The notes: generated by a model not told the origin, from the sequence alone. Counted from the stretch's first letter, positions 12,234 to 24,853 are shown. The stretch is DNA of 64,000 nt from Pholiota molesta (GCA_014925825.1 JACGCK010000081.1:124001-188000), one strand, 5' to 3'. Numbers and translations: made by a program.

Positions 12234-14790
12234 ATGCCTGTCACTTCCGACGATCCACTAGATGAAGTCCTCAGGCCGCCCTCAGACGAGACCCCAGAAG
12301 CGCGCGAACTCAGGGAGCAGAGAGAGGCAGAGGCACGCCGCATCAGCCAGGCCATCGATGCCAGTATCAAGGCTGAGCGCCAGGCGCGCAGGAAAAGGCG
12401 CATTGTGAGGCTGTTGCTGCTCGGTCAGAGCGAATCGGGTGAGCAATGCTGCCAGTCGGTCATGAACATCCCCTACAGTGACTAATTCGGGTGCGAATCC
12501 TAGGCAAATCCACCACATTAAGGCGTGAGTCGACTGCATTCAGCTATTGATACGGTACTGACGATAAATAGAATTCCAACGGCTGTACACGCCTACTGCA
12601 TTCCGCGAGGAGCGGATACTATGGCGGGCTGTAATACAGCTCAATATTGTGCGGTCAATACGGACTATCATCGAGGCGCTGTCTACCCCAATGCCTAACT
12701 CCCCATATTCGTCGCCGCGGTCACGCGCCCGGAGCATATCCCGTACCAGACATCCACCATTTCCCTCGAACAACAGCAATTCCAACCATGGGCATGGAAA
12801 TGGACATGGAAACAGTAATGGCGGCGACTTGCAATTTTCGTACGGCGGCTCTCCCCCACACTATCCCCCTGTCCCGCGGCAACCACGTCAAAATTACTAC
12901 TCAGACCCCGATGCAGACTACGAGCCCGACTCGGACACCGAATTCACCATCGCGAACACCTCGTATCCGCACGGGTCGTCCAACTGCAATAATAATAATA
13001 ACAATCACAGCCCACGATCAGAGCCATCCGGCTCCTCCACCAGCACCCTCGCGCACACGCCCTTCGAGGTCCTGAAAGCGCGCCTGCTGCCGCTGCAGCA
13101 CATCGAGGCGCTCCTCATCGCGAAGCTCGTGCCCCCGAACGAGGAGGAGGCGACGCAGCTCGCCGCGCCCGGGCGCCCCTCGCCCACGGAGTCGCACTTC
13201 TCGCCCCGCGCGCACGGCCACGGCCACTCGCGCAGCCACTCCTCGTACAGGACCCAGGAGATCTTCGTGCGCCCGGGGCCCGGGTGGAAGGGCGGCCTGT
13301 CCCGCGCGCGGGTGCATTTTCCGGGGCACTTCGACACGTATGATTTTGACCCGCCGACGACGGTCAATGGGCACCGCCCGATGAGCGCCGGGAACACCGG
13401 ATTGGAGACGCCGGATGAGCCGCAGGAGGTGCTCCATTCATGTCGGAAGGATATGATGCAGCTGTGGGGCGACGAACATGTGCGGGATATTTTGCGCAGA
13501 CGGAAAATCCGGCTGGAGGAAGGGAGCGGCTTGTGAGTTTCCATTTCTTGCGGATAATTGCTTGACACGATTCGTTTTGTGCTGTCCTAACTTTATTTCT
13601 GGATTTATGAAGTTTTTTGGACGACCTAGAGCGGGTGACGGGCTTGAAATACATGCCCTCGGATGATGACGTGCTCAAGGCGCGGCTGAAGACGGTCGGC
13701 GTATCGGAGTACAAGTTTGAGATGGAGATCAGTGCGGGGCGGGACAGCGGGACGGAGTGGCGGATCGTCGACGTGGGTGGGAGTCGGAGCCAGCGACGTG
13801 GGTACTCAGTTCCTTCCTTTCCTCCCAATTCCCTCTATATGTGGCTTAGTGTACTGATGGTGTTTGTTGTGTGGGGCGAACAGCGACGTGGGCTCCATTT
13901 TTCGACGATGGTCAGTGAATTTGTTGCCAGTTTCCATTATTATAAACTAACGGCTGTATTCTGGAACGAATAGTGGACGCGATTATTTTCCTCGCGCCAA
14001 TATCTGGCTTCGACCAGGTTCTCTCGGAAGATAGGACGGTGAATCGGCTGGTAAGTGATGCGCCTCTTGTCGGTAAAATAGATGCTCATCATTTGTGCAG
14101 GAAGATTCTGTCCTCCTGTGGAAGGCTGTGTGTTCTTCTAAACTGTTGGCAAACGTCGACCTAGTCCTCTTCCTCAACAAGTGTGATTTGTTGGAGAAGA
14201 AGTTGAATTCTGGAATTCGGTAAGTCTCCTTTCCTGTTCCTCTTCCTTTACTCTGCTCCCCCATCCTTGGGTAGCTTGGGAGGGTGTTAAAGTCCAGCCT
14301 GGCCTATCTGTGGCCTATTGTTCAGTCAGCATGTGTATCCCGTGGCATTTTTTTCATATTTCCCTTTCCGCCCTCGCTTTTACCCACTTGTACTACAGCC
14401 GCTTTGGAGACCGACGTATTGATGCCATTTTTCTTCCACGCAGATTAGCGAAATATGTCCGCAGTTACGGCGACCGTCCAAACGACCTCGATAGCGTCAG
14501 TAAATGTGCGTGATTTTCTCCCAATCACAGCTTTATCATCGCATTTAACTCATTGGTGTTCGCTTAGATCTTCGGGGGAAGTTCAGCGCGATTCACCGAG
14601 AATATTCACCGAACCCAAGGAAATTTTACGCTTTCTGCACGAGCGTTACTGATACAGCCACTACTGCGGGTATTATTGCTAGCGGTAGGTCGTTTTGATG
14701 GCTACTTCTATACAATGATTAAAATCTTGACATTCCGCAGTTCGTGACATGGTCATCCGGCAACATTTGAAGCAGTCCAAACTTTTGTGA
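12234..14790 (+). CDS. Divergent heterotrimeric G-protein alpha subunit
   Basis: G-alpha subunit, a membrane-linked GTP switch coupled to receptors. Ten exons: 12234-12438, 12504-12524, 12572-13532, 13613-13797, 13884-13910, 13974-14050, 14101-14219, 14444-14505, 14568-14684 and 14741-14790; they join to 607 residues, against about 350 for a standard G-alpha. Seen in sequence: P-loop GQSESGKST (64-72), switch I DVLKARLKTVG with the usual Arg and Thr, switch II DVGGSRSQR (449-457), NKCD (518-521) and a C-terminal half close to canonical (LAKYVRSYGDRPND, DTATTAGIIASVRD). Odd points: the catalytic Gln after DVGG is Ser; there is no N-terminal MGxxxS/C lipid signal; and about 250 extra residues, low-complexity and rich in Asn, His, Gly and Ser, sit between the P-loop and switch I. 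The last stretch before the stop is RQHLKQSKLL. The family call is firm; GTPase rate and membrane anchoring cannot be assumed. Confidence 0.9.
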
Positions 14791-17700
14791 AAGTTTTCTG
14801 CGTTCACACTTTAGTTTGCCCAACGGTGTTTTGCATCGTGGCAATACCATCCTCAATGATTCTCTCTTCATCTTTGGATTCCTAATTTCTAGCGCTAGTC
14901 GTGGCAATCTCGCGCGATTTATATCTTGTACCATTTCATTGACATATCACGACTACACGACGCCCACGATCCAAAAATTCTGGCTACGACCCTTCCTCTG
15001 CACTTATGCGATCGGAAGGCAGTGTAGAACGAACGAAACACGTTTCCTGTTAATCTTGCTGTTCTCGTTTTCTTGTTATCCAAAGGATCTATCCAACTAT
15101 CCATACCCCCCAGCCATTCACATTACCCAGATGTACCCCTCATCGACATCCTCATCTCTCACCACCCAGATCTGTCCATGCCGCCAACCCCCTGTACAAA
15201 AGGCGCGACTTCATTCGGAGAATACTCCACCATCATAAGGAATCTCTTACACCTGCATTTATCCCCCATCTCTCGCACCGCCTTCAATATGCATTTAGTT
15301 TGTCCTTCAAGGACCCTGTATCTATAAAAATGATTGGGAAAAATCATATTTTATCTCTTTCTCAATGTCTCCGAATATGCTTACCTACATTTTGAAGGCT
15401 GCGCTACTTCTTTCTTTTGGCTTTTTTGATGGAACTATTAGGGTATTCCACGGTACAAAAACTGGGATCTACTTAGGACCCACCTCTCTTTCTTTCACTC
15501 TGAATCCCCTGATCCGTTTGTGGACCTTCTTTGACCTCTATTATCATCATCTTCCTCTTCTGTGGCTTCTTCAATTCTTTCCCCCCTGCTCGGTCCCTTT
15601 TGTCCAGATTTCGATCTGTTGTAAGCTTATCCTTATAGATGTTGGTATCTCTATCAAACCCTCATTTCCGCCCCCCTCGTCCTTAAATCACACCCCTTCT
15701 TTTCCTTCGGCATTTTCCCCTGGAGCCTGGGTATGTATAATTGGATGTACATATTTCTGTAGCTCTGCAGTTGCGCTTCTCTCTCACACCGCTTGCCACG
15801 TTCGATTCAGGTCAGTTCGAGTCCGAGTCCTATCATAGCCGCGAAATCTTTTGGACTTGTAGATGTCCACTATCTATGGCGTTTGGCGTGGAGATGGAGT
15901 TATGCCGACGCGGTAGTACGTTTTCTTTTCTCCACCTAATCATGACTGCACATCTATCGCTGGCAGCCAGCCTGCGTGAACCGCATGCCACATAGTCTGT
16001 GTAAGCACATGGATGTGGGAATCGAGCGGGGGCCTCGCAGCAGACCAAAGCGTTGGTAGGCGAAAAATATCGATGGTGAACCGGTGACAAGACTTCTTTC
16101 TCGCAATTTAGGCGCAGGCCAGGCACTAATAGAACTCGAATGACGATTTTCAAGGGCCATGCATCGATGATCGTCCTCCAAATTTGGAAGCTTCGCGATT
16201 GTGGGCGTTTCCTATTAGATAGGTTACTCCGCTCCCGTCTGTTTTCGGTACACCCACACGTCCTTTCTCTTCTTCGACGTCGACGGAGAGACTTGTAGCG
16301 AAAAAAAGAACATGCCATCGCGTTCTGATATCGCAAGGTGGCACGAGCAAATTTTGAGCGCGCACATGTCGATTGGGGCTACTGTGAGTCGCTCAGTGTC
16401 AATGACAACTTGGAACGCTCCTCAAGCTCAAGTGCGATAGTCACGAAGTTCGTTTTTAGGTTTGGGAGAGTCGGGTCTGGAATTATCCCATGCCAAAGGT
16501 GATACTAAAACCGGTTTATAAATGCTTTTGATCAGGTTATCAATAGGCAGTTATAAGTAATCTCGTTATTTCTTGCACGGGCAGAAATTTATTGTCTGCA
16601 TCGCAGTACATCCTCTTCTTTGTGTCTGGTTCGATACATGATACATTCACAAATAGCCATTGATGTGGATTGGTCTGCCCTTGCACTGTACATATGTCGA
16701 ACTAAGTATGTCCAATCAGATCTAATATTAAACACTTATTTTGGCGATCGCCTCGTTCCTTTCCGCTGATGCGTTAAAGCATTGAAAATACGGAAGTGCA
16801 GTTCCCGGTTCACCGGATCGCTTATGCTTGTCATTATATATTTTTTCTTGTCCGAATCCGTTTCACGAACGGCGGCTGCGACGTTGGACCGACTCGAGCG
16901 CCGTTGGAGTTGAAATTAATGAACACGAAGATATTTCTATACACTACGCTCGGAAATGAGTTGCTCACTTTTCTATTCTGAGTCGTATCATGTGTAAGAG
17001 GAATGGATTGTTGATAAGGATATGTCTGGTAATGACTCAAAAATCCGCCGCGTGGAAGATCTCGCCAACTGTCCTCATCAGGCTTGTATAGTCCCTCCTT
17101 AATACCGATACCTGAAAGTTAAACTTAGCTTCCAAAGGATTGGCACAGAAGAAACATTGCCATGTGCATTAAAGGTGCTTTGTGAGCTTAGACCGTGGCG
17201 TATCAGAAATTCAATATGATTGCAGCTCGATATATAAAAGTTTGTAGATCGAGTATACGGATAGTGCGGAGTGCTCGCAAGGAAGGTTCAGTTCGATCAA
17301 GCTCACATGCTCAGCAAAGTGACAAATTGCATTTTTCAGGGAGACAGAAGTGCCAGAGGCGTTATCATATAGCTAATGCTAATGCGCGGTAAGGTCATGG
17401 ATCATAAAGTCATGCGCCGACGCTCGCTCCTTCTCATTTTTGGAGGCAACCACATGTTTTAGTCAAACTTTTGGATCAATGAGGAAGCTTGCATTGCTAC
17501 AAGGTCTTATTTAACGGAACGATAGTAAATAGATGCACTGAATTGAGGACGAGTCTTCGGTGGTTCTACATAATGCCTTGAGCGCTAACTCATCTTGGTG
17601 GCTAAGATCGATCAGCTATTTTTAGATCGTCGTACTCTACAGATCGAGGTATCAATATCAATGTGAGGACATCGGGCCCCAGGATAAGGATGACCATAGA

Positions 17701-18160
17701 GTAGGGTAAAATTAACATAGAAACCCTGGTTTAGTTTTACGCGCGCCCATACGTAATAATATTCGAGTTTTTCAAGAGTACTTCAAACTTCGAATAAGGC
17801 GTAAAGAAAAGCCTATTCTCTGAGTTTCTTGAGCCATGTATATTTTATTTGTGTGCTAGTTACATTTTATTTTTATGATAAGTACAAAAGACTAGGGGGA
17901 GATAGTATTGTCACAAGTGGTTAGTTTTACCAGTTTTATTAAATCTTATAGCTTGAATACCGTATTCATTACATCTCCTGATTCCTAAGCCAGGTTTGCG
18001 CCAGGTATGAATATTAGCACAGCTTTTCCGCTTTAACAACTCCATCATGATAATTTGAGCAAGGAAGCTGATTCCGAGTAACTTTACCACAAGTCCATAC
18101 ACTGTTGGAGACGCCGTGCGTATCAGGGCAGACAAAAACACCTACCATTACCCAATCATA
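14791..18160. other. Long gene-poor region
   Basis: No supported gene in 3.4 kb. A frame with an ATG at 15365-15838 is hydrophobic but low in complexity and lies in what may be the 3' flank of the G-alpha gene. Other frames (for example 15833-16336 minus) resemble nothing known. From about 16500 the sequence is AT-richer and interrupted by stops in all frames. Confidence 0.45.
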
Positions 18161-18247
18161 GGTTCAATGGTCTAGTGGTTATGATTTCTGTCTCACATTG
18201 CATGCGTATGTTCACAGAAGGTCTCCAGTTCGATCCTGGATTGAACC
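18161..18247 (+). tRNA. tRNA-Val(CAC) with a 15-nt intron
   Basis: Seven-base acceptor stem GGTTCAA/TTGAACC, D-arm TGGTCTAGTGGTTATGA typical of fungal tRNA-Val, anticodon stem TCTGT/ACAGA (18187-18191, 18214-18218), T-arm TCCAG-TTCGATC-CTGGA. The loop reads C-T-CAC-A then, after the intron, C, so the anticodon CAC is at 18194-18196 and the intron at 18198-18212, in the canonical position one base 3' of the anticodon. The mature length is 72 nt before CCA addition. The isotype rests on the CAC anticodon and similarity to fungal tRNA-Val; covariance scoring was not possible. Confidence 0.9.
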
Positions 18248-19161
18248 AGGTATTTTGCTTCCAGATCTTCGAATCAATTAAGATCAATCATCTTGCAATC
18301 ATCTACCTTTTTAAGTTTTAACTTCACTTCTCTTTGAAATACTATTCGTTTGTTCTTTGCCGCATGTTTGCTTTTGGCATTTGCTCAACCTTGCTGTCGC
18401 ATCGAAGTCGCAACATATGGTAGCCTGTAGGCTCCTGGCCACGCCTACTATGAGCAGCGCAGAAGAGGACTAACATGCACGTAGTTGTGAAATGAAATGA
18501 AATTAATCTTAATTTTTGGGCGCTATATAGATCATGTGCTGTGTGACTGTGATTCAGACACTGCCAGTGCCAGCTTGACTGGCTCGGAGCTCCAAACCTC
18601 CTCCTCGTCAGACCCGTCAGACCAAGGTCAGCCAAGGTCCTAATTTCAGAATACCCAACGTCGAATACGCTGGTCTCGTATTGTGGATCGGAGCCATCAA
18701 CTACGCTTCGTCTACCATGTGTTTAAAGTGTCACTTACAGTGATGGTCGATCCCGAACCCGCCAGACTCGACGCCTGCTCGACGCTATAGATCGGATTCC
18801 TTTGCCCAGGGCCATTGACATGTTGTTCCATCCTTCTATATGTGCTAACCATTCAGGAATTGAACCCCGAGAAACCCTCTGTGAAAGACGGAAGTGACGC
18901 AGAATTTCAATACGACCGAACGGCCCTGACTCCTCCACCTCTCTCTCTAGCTTTCGTATTCAGGGTTGCTCTGCCCCAACTACTCTGCCCCAATTGAATT
19001 AAACCTGCGGGCCTGGACTATATATTAAGTTGCTCAAAGTTGCTCCCGCCCAACTCCCGCCTATACATACTGCTCGCTCCACTGTTCTTTGAACATAGTT
19101 CATTGGTGAGTTCGCTCTTCTGAGGTCCATCCACTGCTGTCTTATCGTTGAAACAGACACT
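18248..19161. other. Intergenic between tRNA-Val and F-box gene
   Basis: No supported gene. Short frames on both strands lack ATG starts or protein-like composition. The sequence upstream of 19162 probably contains the F-box gene promoter; I see no clear TATA element. Confidence 0.45.
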
Positions 19162-20578
19162 ATGGCGGCTTCCATCGATTTACCACAAGAAACACTCGAA
19201 GAAATTATTGATTTCTTGTACGACGATCGCCAAACTCTCCTGTCATGCAGTCTCGCCTCCCGAAAATTCATACCCGTCTGCCGTTTTCACCTCTTCTCAG
19301 AGGTCAGCCTTGAATCGGATAAGCTCTGTCGCTTTCTCGAGCTCTTGGACGTCCAGTGGAGTAGCTTCGCCAACATGGTTTCCAAAATCGTCGTCTACGG
19401 ACCGGAGAAACTAAAATCACGACTACGCACGAAACTCACAAAAACTATGGCACTACAGCCAGATTACGTCCCGCAGGACAACTCACGTCTCCGCGAGCGT
19501 CTGTCTCGTGTCAACGCGGTTCGATTTATTGACCTATGTCCTGGGGATATTCCAGTATCATTCTGGCGGCTGTTGGAGGAGATGAAAGCCATCAAAGTGA
19601 TTGAGGCCCACCGTGTGGCTTTTCGCTGCCCGAACAAATTTTTCGGATATCTCTCATCGCTTCCCTTGTTGGAAACACTCTCAATAACTCGACCGAAGAT
19701 GACCCTAGACTCACGATGGGAACAGCACCTTGGCGACGACCATTTGACAAACCGCCCACCTGGAACTTTGGTGCGCGTACCTTTACTGGACATTCGGAAG
19801 TTATCAATCTTGCCGGATGATCCCACCGACGGCGTGAAAGCTGGACAAGTGATCCTCGGATGGTTGCTGGAACAAAATCCCATGCCATTCGTCCATTCCC
19901 TCAGGCTTGATATTGACAATAACGATGAGAAGAACACGATGTTGAGGCGATATTTCGATGGAAATGGTTCAACGTTGCGAAAATTATGGATAACGTTACC
20001 GGCTGACGTCAATGGTGCGTCCTTCTCATTTCATGTCCGCCATTCTATTAACTTGAGGCTTTATGGAAAATTCAGTTTTGCGCATGCCTACGGTTGACTT
20101 CCGCTTGCTTAGAGAAGTCCGCTGCTTGCACATCGAGGGACTGCTCAATAGCCATGAATCACACACGGTGGTAGTCGAATCCTTTTTCCGTGGACTTTTT
20201 AGCCAACTTTTCTCTTCCTTCATCCAATCTTCCAACACCGATCCATCAAAACCAACACGACCACCGCCCATCGAGAGAATATCCATCTCTCTCAGTCTCG
20301 ATGAGGTGGGAACATATAGTTTCTACGGCATGCCTGAATACCAAGCCATGGAATATCTTACATGGTGCAAGCTGCCCCGCATCATCGAGGAGGCTCTCGC
20401 GCCGTTCCCCGACAAGTTTGACCGTCTGGAAGTGGCCCTGAAGCTCAGGGCCGATATGCCCGACTCACAGAGGGACGAGGGAGGTAGGTGCGTGAGAGCT
20501 GGGGTATGGAAGCGGTTTTCCGAAAAGGGGAAGCTCTATGTCGAGATCAATGGAGATGATATGAATGAGCGGGTGTGA
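19162..20578 (+). CDS. F-box-like protein
   Basis: Two exons, 19162-20014 and 20076-20578, join in frame to 451 residues. The N-terminus (residues 6-45) matches the degenerate F-box common in Agaricomycetes: LPQETLEEIIDFLYDD, then TLLSCSLASRKFIPVCR. F-box proteins typically link substrates to an SCF ubiquitin ligase through Skp1. The rest is alternating hydrophobic and charged sequence, compatible with degenerate leucine-rich repeats, without a recognisable substrate domain. It shares the (S)L-x-x-CSLxxR signature with the two F-box genes at 34950-38191 but is clearly diverged from them. The target is unknown. Confidence 0.75.
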
Positions 20579-22556
20579 ACGTTTGGGTATTGGATGGCAG
20601 GACGCCTCTCCCTGCTGTTACCTGCCCTTTCGATGGTTTCTGCTTTTGTTTCGCACCGTTCGGCGCTTGGGCGGATATCATTTGTGCGGCATCCCGTTAT
20701 CCGCACGACTGCTGGAGCTACAGACGCAGGGTTATGCTATCGCGCTGGCTTTGCTCTGCTCTTAACATACACTTCGACTCAGGTTTATGCAATGTTCTAT
20801 TATGTATCCTTCGTACTATCATCACGGTTGTTCACCATTACTGCCCATCAGAGCATCTTCACGATAACGATTAACCGCAATGACTTTTTGTCAATGCATT
20901 GGCTGGTTAGCTGCATTGAACCGTAATTTATGGCCTGGTGATATCGAACTTTCTTGTATAAATACTCCATACCCTTATCATGCACGGCCGATTCTTTCGG
21001 ACGCTTTTCGTTTCTCAAGGGTGAATCAAGTTTTCAGGATGAAAGGGTATGTCAAGGGTCAGAATAATACGGTCTCGGCCCCTATTCATATGTACTTCTG
21101 AACGAGGTGCAACATTTGAAGGTTCAGAACTTCGAGGATCCCTGCGAGACCTCACTGCCCAGCTGCCCTCACATTGTAGTCAAGAATAGATTATGATCAG
21201 ATATTGTACTATGTTGTGCATAATTCAAACCTATTAATGATAGTCTTCTACCCTCGACGTCATGGCGTAATACCTGCCCTGGGACCTGTGGTGGCGTTGC
21301 GGCAGGAAAGGGAAGGGGGTATGTAGAGGTATGTCCTAATACTACGATCTCCATGGGCCAGAGAGACGAATGGGTCGGTTTGCTTCCTTGGTTTTCGGGG
21401 CTGCAAGTTATGTTACCAAAACGAGCCCCAAAATGCGCTGGTAGTGCCCTGCCGTCAAGCGGGTTTCTTGATCGGATTCGGGCAGTTTCTTAAACGGTGG
21501 GAGCTAGATATCTAAATTTCCAACAACAGCAGTCATGGAGTGTGATTCTGGCTCGCACTTCGTATATATAATGCGTGCTAAGCAAGACAAGCTACGCTAC
21601 TGCTAAAAAGGGCCGTAGTAAATAGAAATATATTACTACCAACTTCAACGGGGATGGGAAAAAATATTAGGAGGATAAATCTGATATGATACACGAATCG
21701 ACGAGAGGGGAGATGATGGACAGGATTATGGTGCAATGGGATGTGGTACAAGAAATGCGAATGGAGACGACAAATAGTATATGATGCGAGAGAAATGATG
21801 CAGGTGTTCAGGATGATGGGATGGGAATTCAAAGCATGCAAGAAAGGACAGCAAGAACAAGAATGGGAGAAAAGCAAAGCCAATAGATACAGCTGGAGGG
21901 GGGAAAAATAGTGGGGATGTGAATCATGATGAGAGGCGAGATATTCGCATGTCAAGAATGTTATCTACAGCAAGGGGACAAGGTTGTATGGCACAAACCT
22001 CACACTAAGTATACTACCCGAGACGCCAGAAGCGCAGTGTCAATGATATCGAAAACTGTTCTGTTAGGTGAGGTTCAGACGATCATGATAGTTTTGGAGA
22101 TTTGATGAGGGCCGAAGCTTGAGGCTGAGTTGAGGCAATGGCAAACTGAGAATAATGTTCACATCAAAACAAAGGAAGCTCGAGGATCAGGCCAAGAAAT
22201 GAGTTGAGGGTGCACCGATGAAAGACTGAGCAAGAGAAATCGAAGTGGAAGGAACCAAGAAGTGAGCATAACAGAACTGAGTTGAGTGTCTTGAAGATGT
22301 TGAACGGTCTTGAATACTTGAATAGGCGGATCACAATTTGAGCGTCTAAATCTTGAGCGTGCCTTGATGTCCCACTCGCTCACTCGCACTCGCACTCGCA
22401 CTCATCACACACACACACACACTAGCCTCACACGGAGGCGCTAACCTCATCTCACACAGCTATCGCTTGCGCAGCTCACGCTGCATACGTCTCAGTCATC
22501 AGGCCTCAAGACCTCAGTGCTCAGCGCTCATCGGCGGCGGTTAGACGCCGGGCGAC
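20579..22556. other. Intergenic, including 3' side of Hsp20-like gene
   Basis: No supported gene. The + strand of 21620-21950 is purine-rich, which produces a long but meaningless His/Leu/Ser frame on the minus strand. The last few hundred bases are probably 3' UTR of the minus-strand Hsp20-like gene. Confidence 0.45.
22373..22423. repeat. Microsatellite, (CACTCG)n then (CA)n
   Basis: Four or so imperfect CACTCG units followed by an uninterrupted CA run (about 22406-22422), about 135 bases beyond the stop codon of the minus-strand Hsp20-like gene. Confidence 0.9.
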
Positions 22557-24703
22557 TCATCGCACGGGGATGACGAGCTCGTCGTCGCCTTCGAAGGGCT
22601 CGCCGCAATGGATCGTCAGGGTGAGCACGCCGTCTTGCAGAGAGGCGTCGATGTCTTGGAGCTGTTGGTTTGTCGAGGATGTGTTGGATCGAATCGTTTT
22701 CGTTGTCGATATCAGACATTGCATGTTGAATATTTGAACGTTGACGTTGATGGTCGATAGGCGAAGTTCAAATTGAGGGTTGAAGTCGCACATTTTGCAG
22801 CAATAAATGCATTGATCATGAAATAAAGAAAAGGGGAGAAAGACAGCAGGCCAATCAAAACCTCGCTCACAAACCCAAACAGGAAAGGAGAACAAAAGCA
22901 AGGACATGGAAGCGAGCAACATATCTGAAATCAGGGAAGGTTCGGGGAGGAGCAAATGGATAGCGGGGAAGGCCAAAAGAACACGACGTACCGTGGTCGT
23001 TGCGGGCACCTGGATGACCCGCCGCGAGGTCCCGAACCGCCGCTCCCGCAGATTCGGATTGACGAGCTTCCCCAGGCCCGGGAACTTCGGGATGGTGAAG
23101 GGCGCGCTTGCCGCAGCCGTGCGCTCCGGCGATTCCGCCTTCAGGCGCGTCGATGTCGCCTGCGTCGGCGCAGCGCCCTCTGCGCGTTTCCCGCTCGCGC
23201 CGCCGCCCCCGCTCTCACCTTCCTCCTCCTCTTCCTCCTCCTCCTCGCGCACGGGCGCGACCGCTCGCTTCCCCGAGCCCCCAGGCGCCGCGTACGCGTC
23301 CGCCGCCCACGGGAACACGGGCTCGCTCTCCGCGACGACGCACACGTACTTGATGCGGTTGAAGTAGCACGTCCCCAGCGTCACGCGCACGTTCTCGCGC
23401 GGCACGCCCGGCACCTCGAGCGACGCGCTCAGCGTGCGCGTGGAGCGCGAGTAGTACATGTCCGCGGGGATGTGGCGCTGGGGCGGCTTTTGGGCGCCCG
23501 GGCGCAGTGGGGCGGCGCCGGAGGAGGCGCCGATCCTGAATGTGGGAGAGGTGGGGTGGGACGATGGATGGGGAGAGGGCCGTGGTTGGGGGTTGCCGAG
23601 GGGCGAGCGGTCTTGCAGGACGGACGGTGAGCCCTGCGCGAAGGAAGAGGCGTCGATAGGTCCGCGGGACAGCGGCGATTGAGTCTGTGGAGAGTGCGCT
23701 TTTCCTTGGGCGCCGAACGAGGACGGAGAGGCGGGTTGCGGCGCGCTGTTGCGGTAAATGAAAGCACAATGTGAGCGTCAAAACGTCGAAGCTCATTTGA
23801 ACGAATAAATTTACTCAGTGCTGGATCCAGTAAACGGTAAACGAATAATAGGTGGAACAGCAGGCGCCTTGGCCTGCAACCGACTGCTCTTTGGGCGCGG
23901 AGCCATGCCAGTAGGCACGGGGGCTGGCACCTGGTCCGGCTGCGAGAAACGCACACTAGGCTTTCTGGCGCGTGGCGGAATGCTCGAAGCGCCCACCGTT
24001 TTGGACGATGACGCCGACGCCGCAGGCGATGGCGCTGCAGACGACGACCCTAGTAGGAAGGCCGCCACACCACCGGGAAGTGGCGGCGCGGGGGAGTGGC
24101 GATAATAAGGATGCATCTCCGTAGCGCGTATGCCGCGCGTCGATGAAGAACGCACGGCGCCCGCGGTGCCTGGGTGATTAGCGCTCGTACTTGGTCCGGG
24201 CGTCGGTGGCTGTGCGGCGTTGCTGAAGAGAAGCGGCCCTGTTGAGGACCCCGGACGGCTCATGAGAAGCTGGTGCTGCTGCTGTTGCTGAAGTTGGTGG
24301 CGCTGATGTTGTGCGAGCGCCTGTTGGTGCATCATATGTGGATCGACGAGGTGGATGGGGGAATCGTTGATGGGCGACGTTTGCGAAGGCACCGTATGTC
24401 GTGAATCATCAAGGTCAATTTCGAGCGGTCTCGATTGGAAAGAAGCGGAAGTGGGCGTCTGCATGGGCGTCAAATCTAAGTCTAGAGGCGAATGCATGGT
24501 CATTCCCATGTCTTGTTGTTGCCGGTGCTGGTGCTCGAGCTGTTCAAGCGTTTCCCACTGTGGATATGCGCCTGGCGGGCCCTGAGGCGTCTGCTGATGT
24601 TGCTGGAATTGCTGAAGTTGTGGTGGTTGCTGTTGCTGCGGCGACACGGAGTGGCTCGCATAGATCTGATCCTCATTAAATTGGCCATAGGATAGCCAGA
24701 CAT
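22557..24703 (-). CDS. Hsp20/alpha-crystallin-like chaperone with Gln-rich N-terminus and interrupted core
   Basis: Small heat-shock-type chaperone. Exons 24703-23815, 23745-22992 and 22661-22557 give about 582 residues if one base is restored near 24689. From the only plausible ATG (24703) the frame runs MSGYP and then fails; one extra base continues it as YGQFNEDQIYASHS into the long Gln/Pro/Ser-rich region, and the exon lengths then sum to a multiple of three. The alpha-crystallin core is recognisable but split: the first strands (STRTLSASLEVPGVPRENV) and the last strands (RRVIQVPATTT, then DIDASLQDGVLTLTI) are separated by an insertion of about 95 residues containing a Glu run and Gly/Ala-rich sequence. 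The N-terminal ~300 residues are low-complexity with Gln runs. Intron 2 (330 bases) is unusually long here. The core family call is good; chaperone activity is inferred. Confidence 0.75.
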
Positions 24704-24765
24704 TGGTATAAGGGATATGGTATAATGATAAAGGAAAAGAGGAAGGCCACGTCAAATGGAGTCTG

Positions 24766-24773
24766 TTTTTATA
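24766..24773 (-). promoter_or_regulatory. TATA box of Hsp20-like gene
   Basis: TATAAAAA on the minus strand, 63-70 bases upstream of the ATG at 24703. It argues that translation starts at 24703 rather than at an upstream non-ATG codon. Confidence 0.6.
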
Positions 24774-24828
24774 GGCGCGCGGCCGTATTTGACTCACGCG
24801 GCGCGTTACCGCTTCCGTCCGCCCGCCC

Positions 24829-24853
24829 AGAACAATGGCGGCGAGAACAATGG
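24829..24853. promoter_or_regulatory. Direct repeat AGAACAATGG x2, possible heat-shock element half-sites
   Basis: AGAACAATGG occurs at 24829-24838 and 24844-24853, exactly 15 bases apart, about 60 bases upstream of the TATA box. GAA units at multiples of five bases resemble step-type heat-shock elements. This is a weak inference because only two half-sites are seen. Confidence 0.3.

Noticed and set aside
15365..15838. 157-codon plus-strand frame with ATG, hydrophobic
   Set aside because: Low-complexity Leu/Phe/Pro/Ser composition from pyrimidine-rich DNA downstream of the G-alpha gene; no domain.
21578..21955. 125-codon minus-strand frame rich in His, Leu and Ser
   Set aside because: Produced by a purine-rich plus strand; no domain or start context.
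22956..23630. 224-codon plus-strand frame over the Hsp20-like gene
   Set aside because: Antisense shadow of the GC-rich exon 2, Arg/Ala-rich without motifs.
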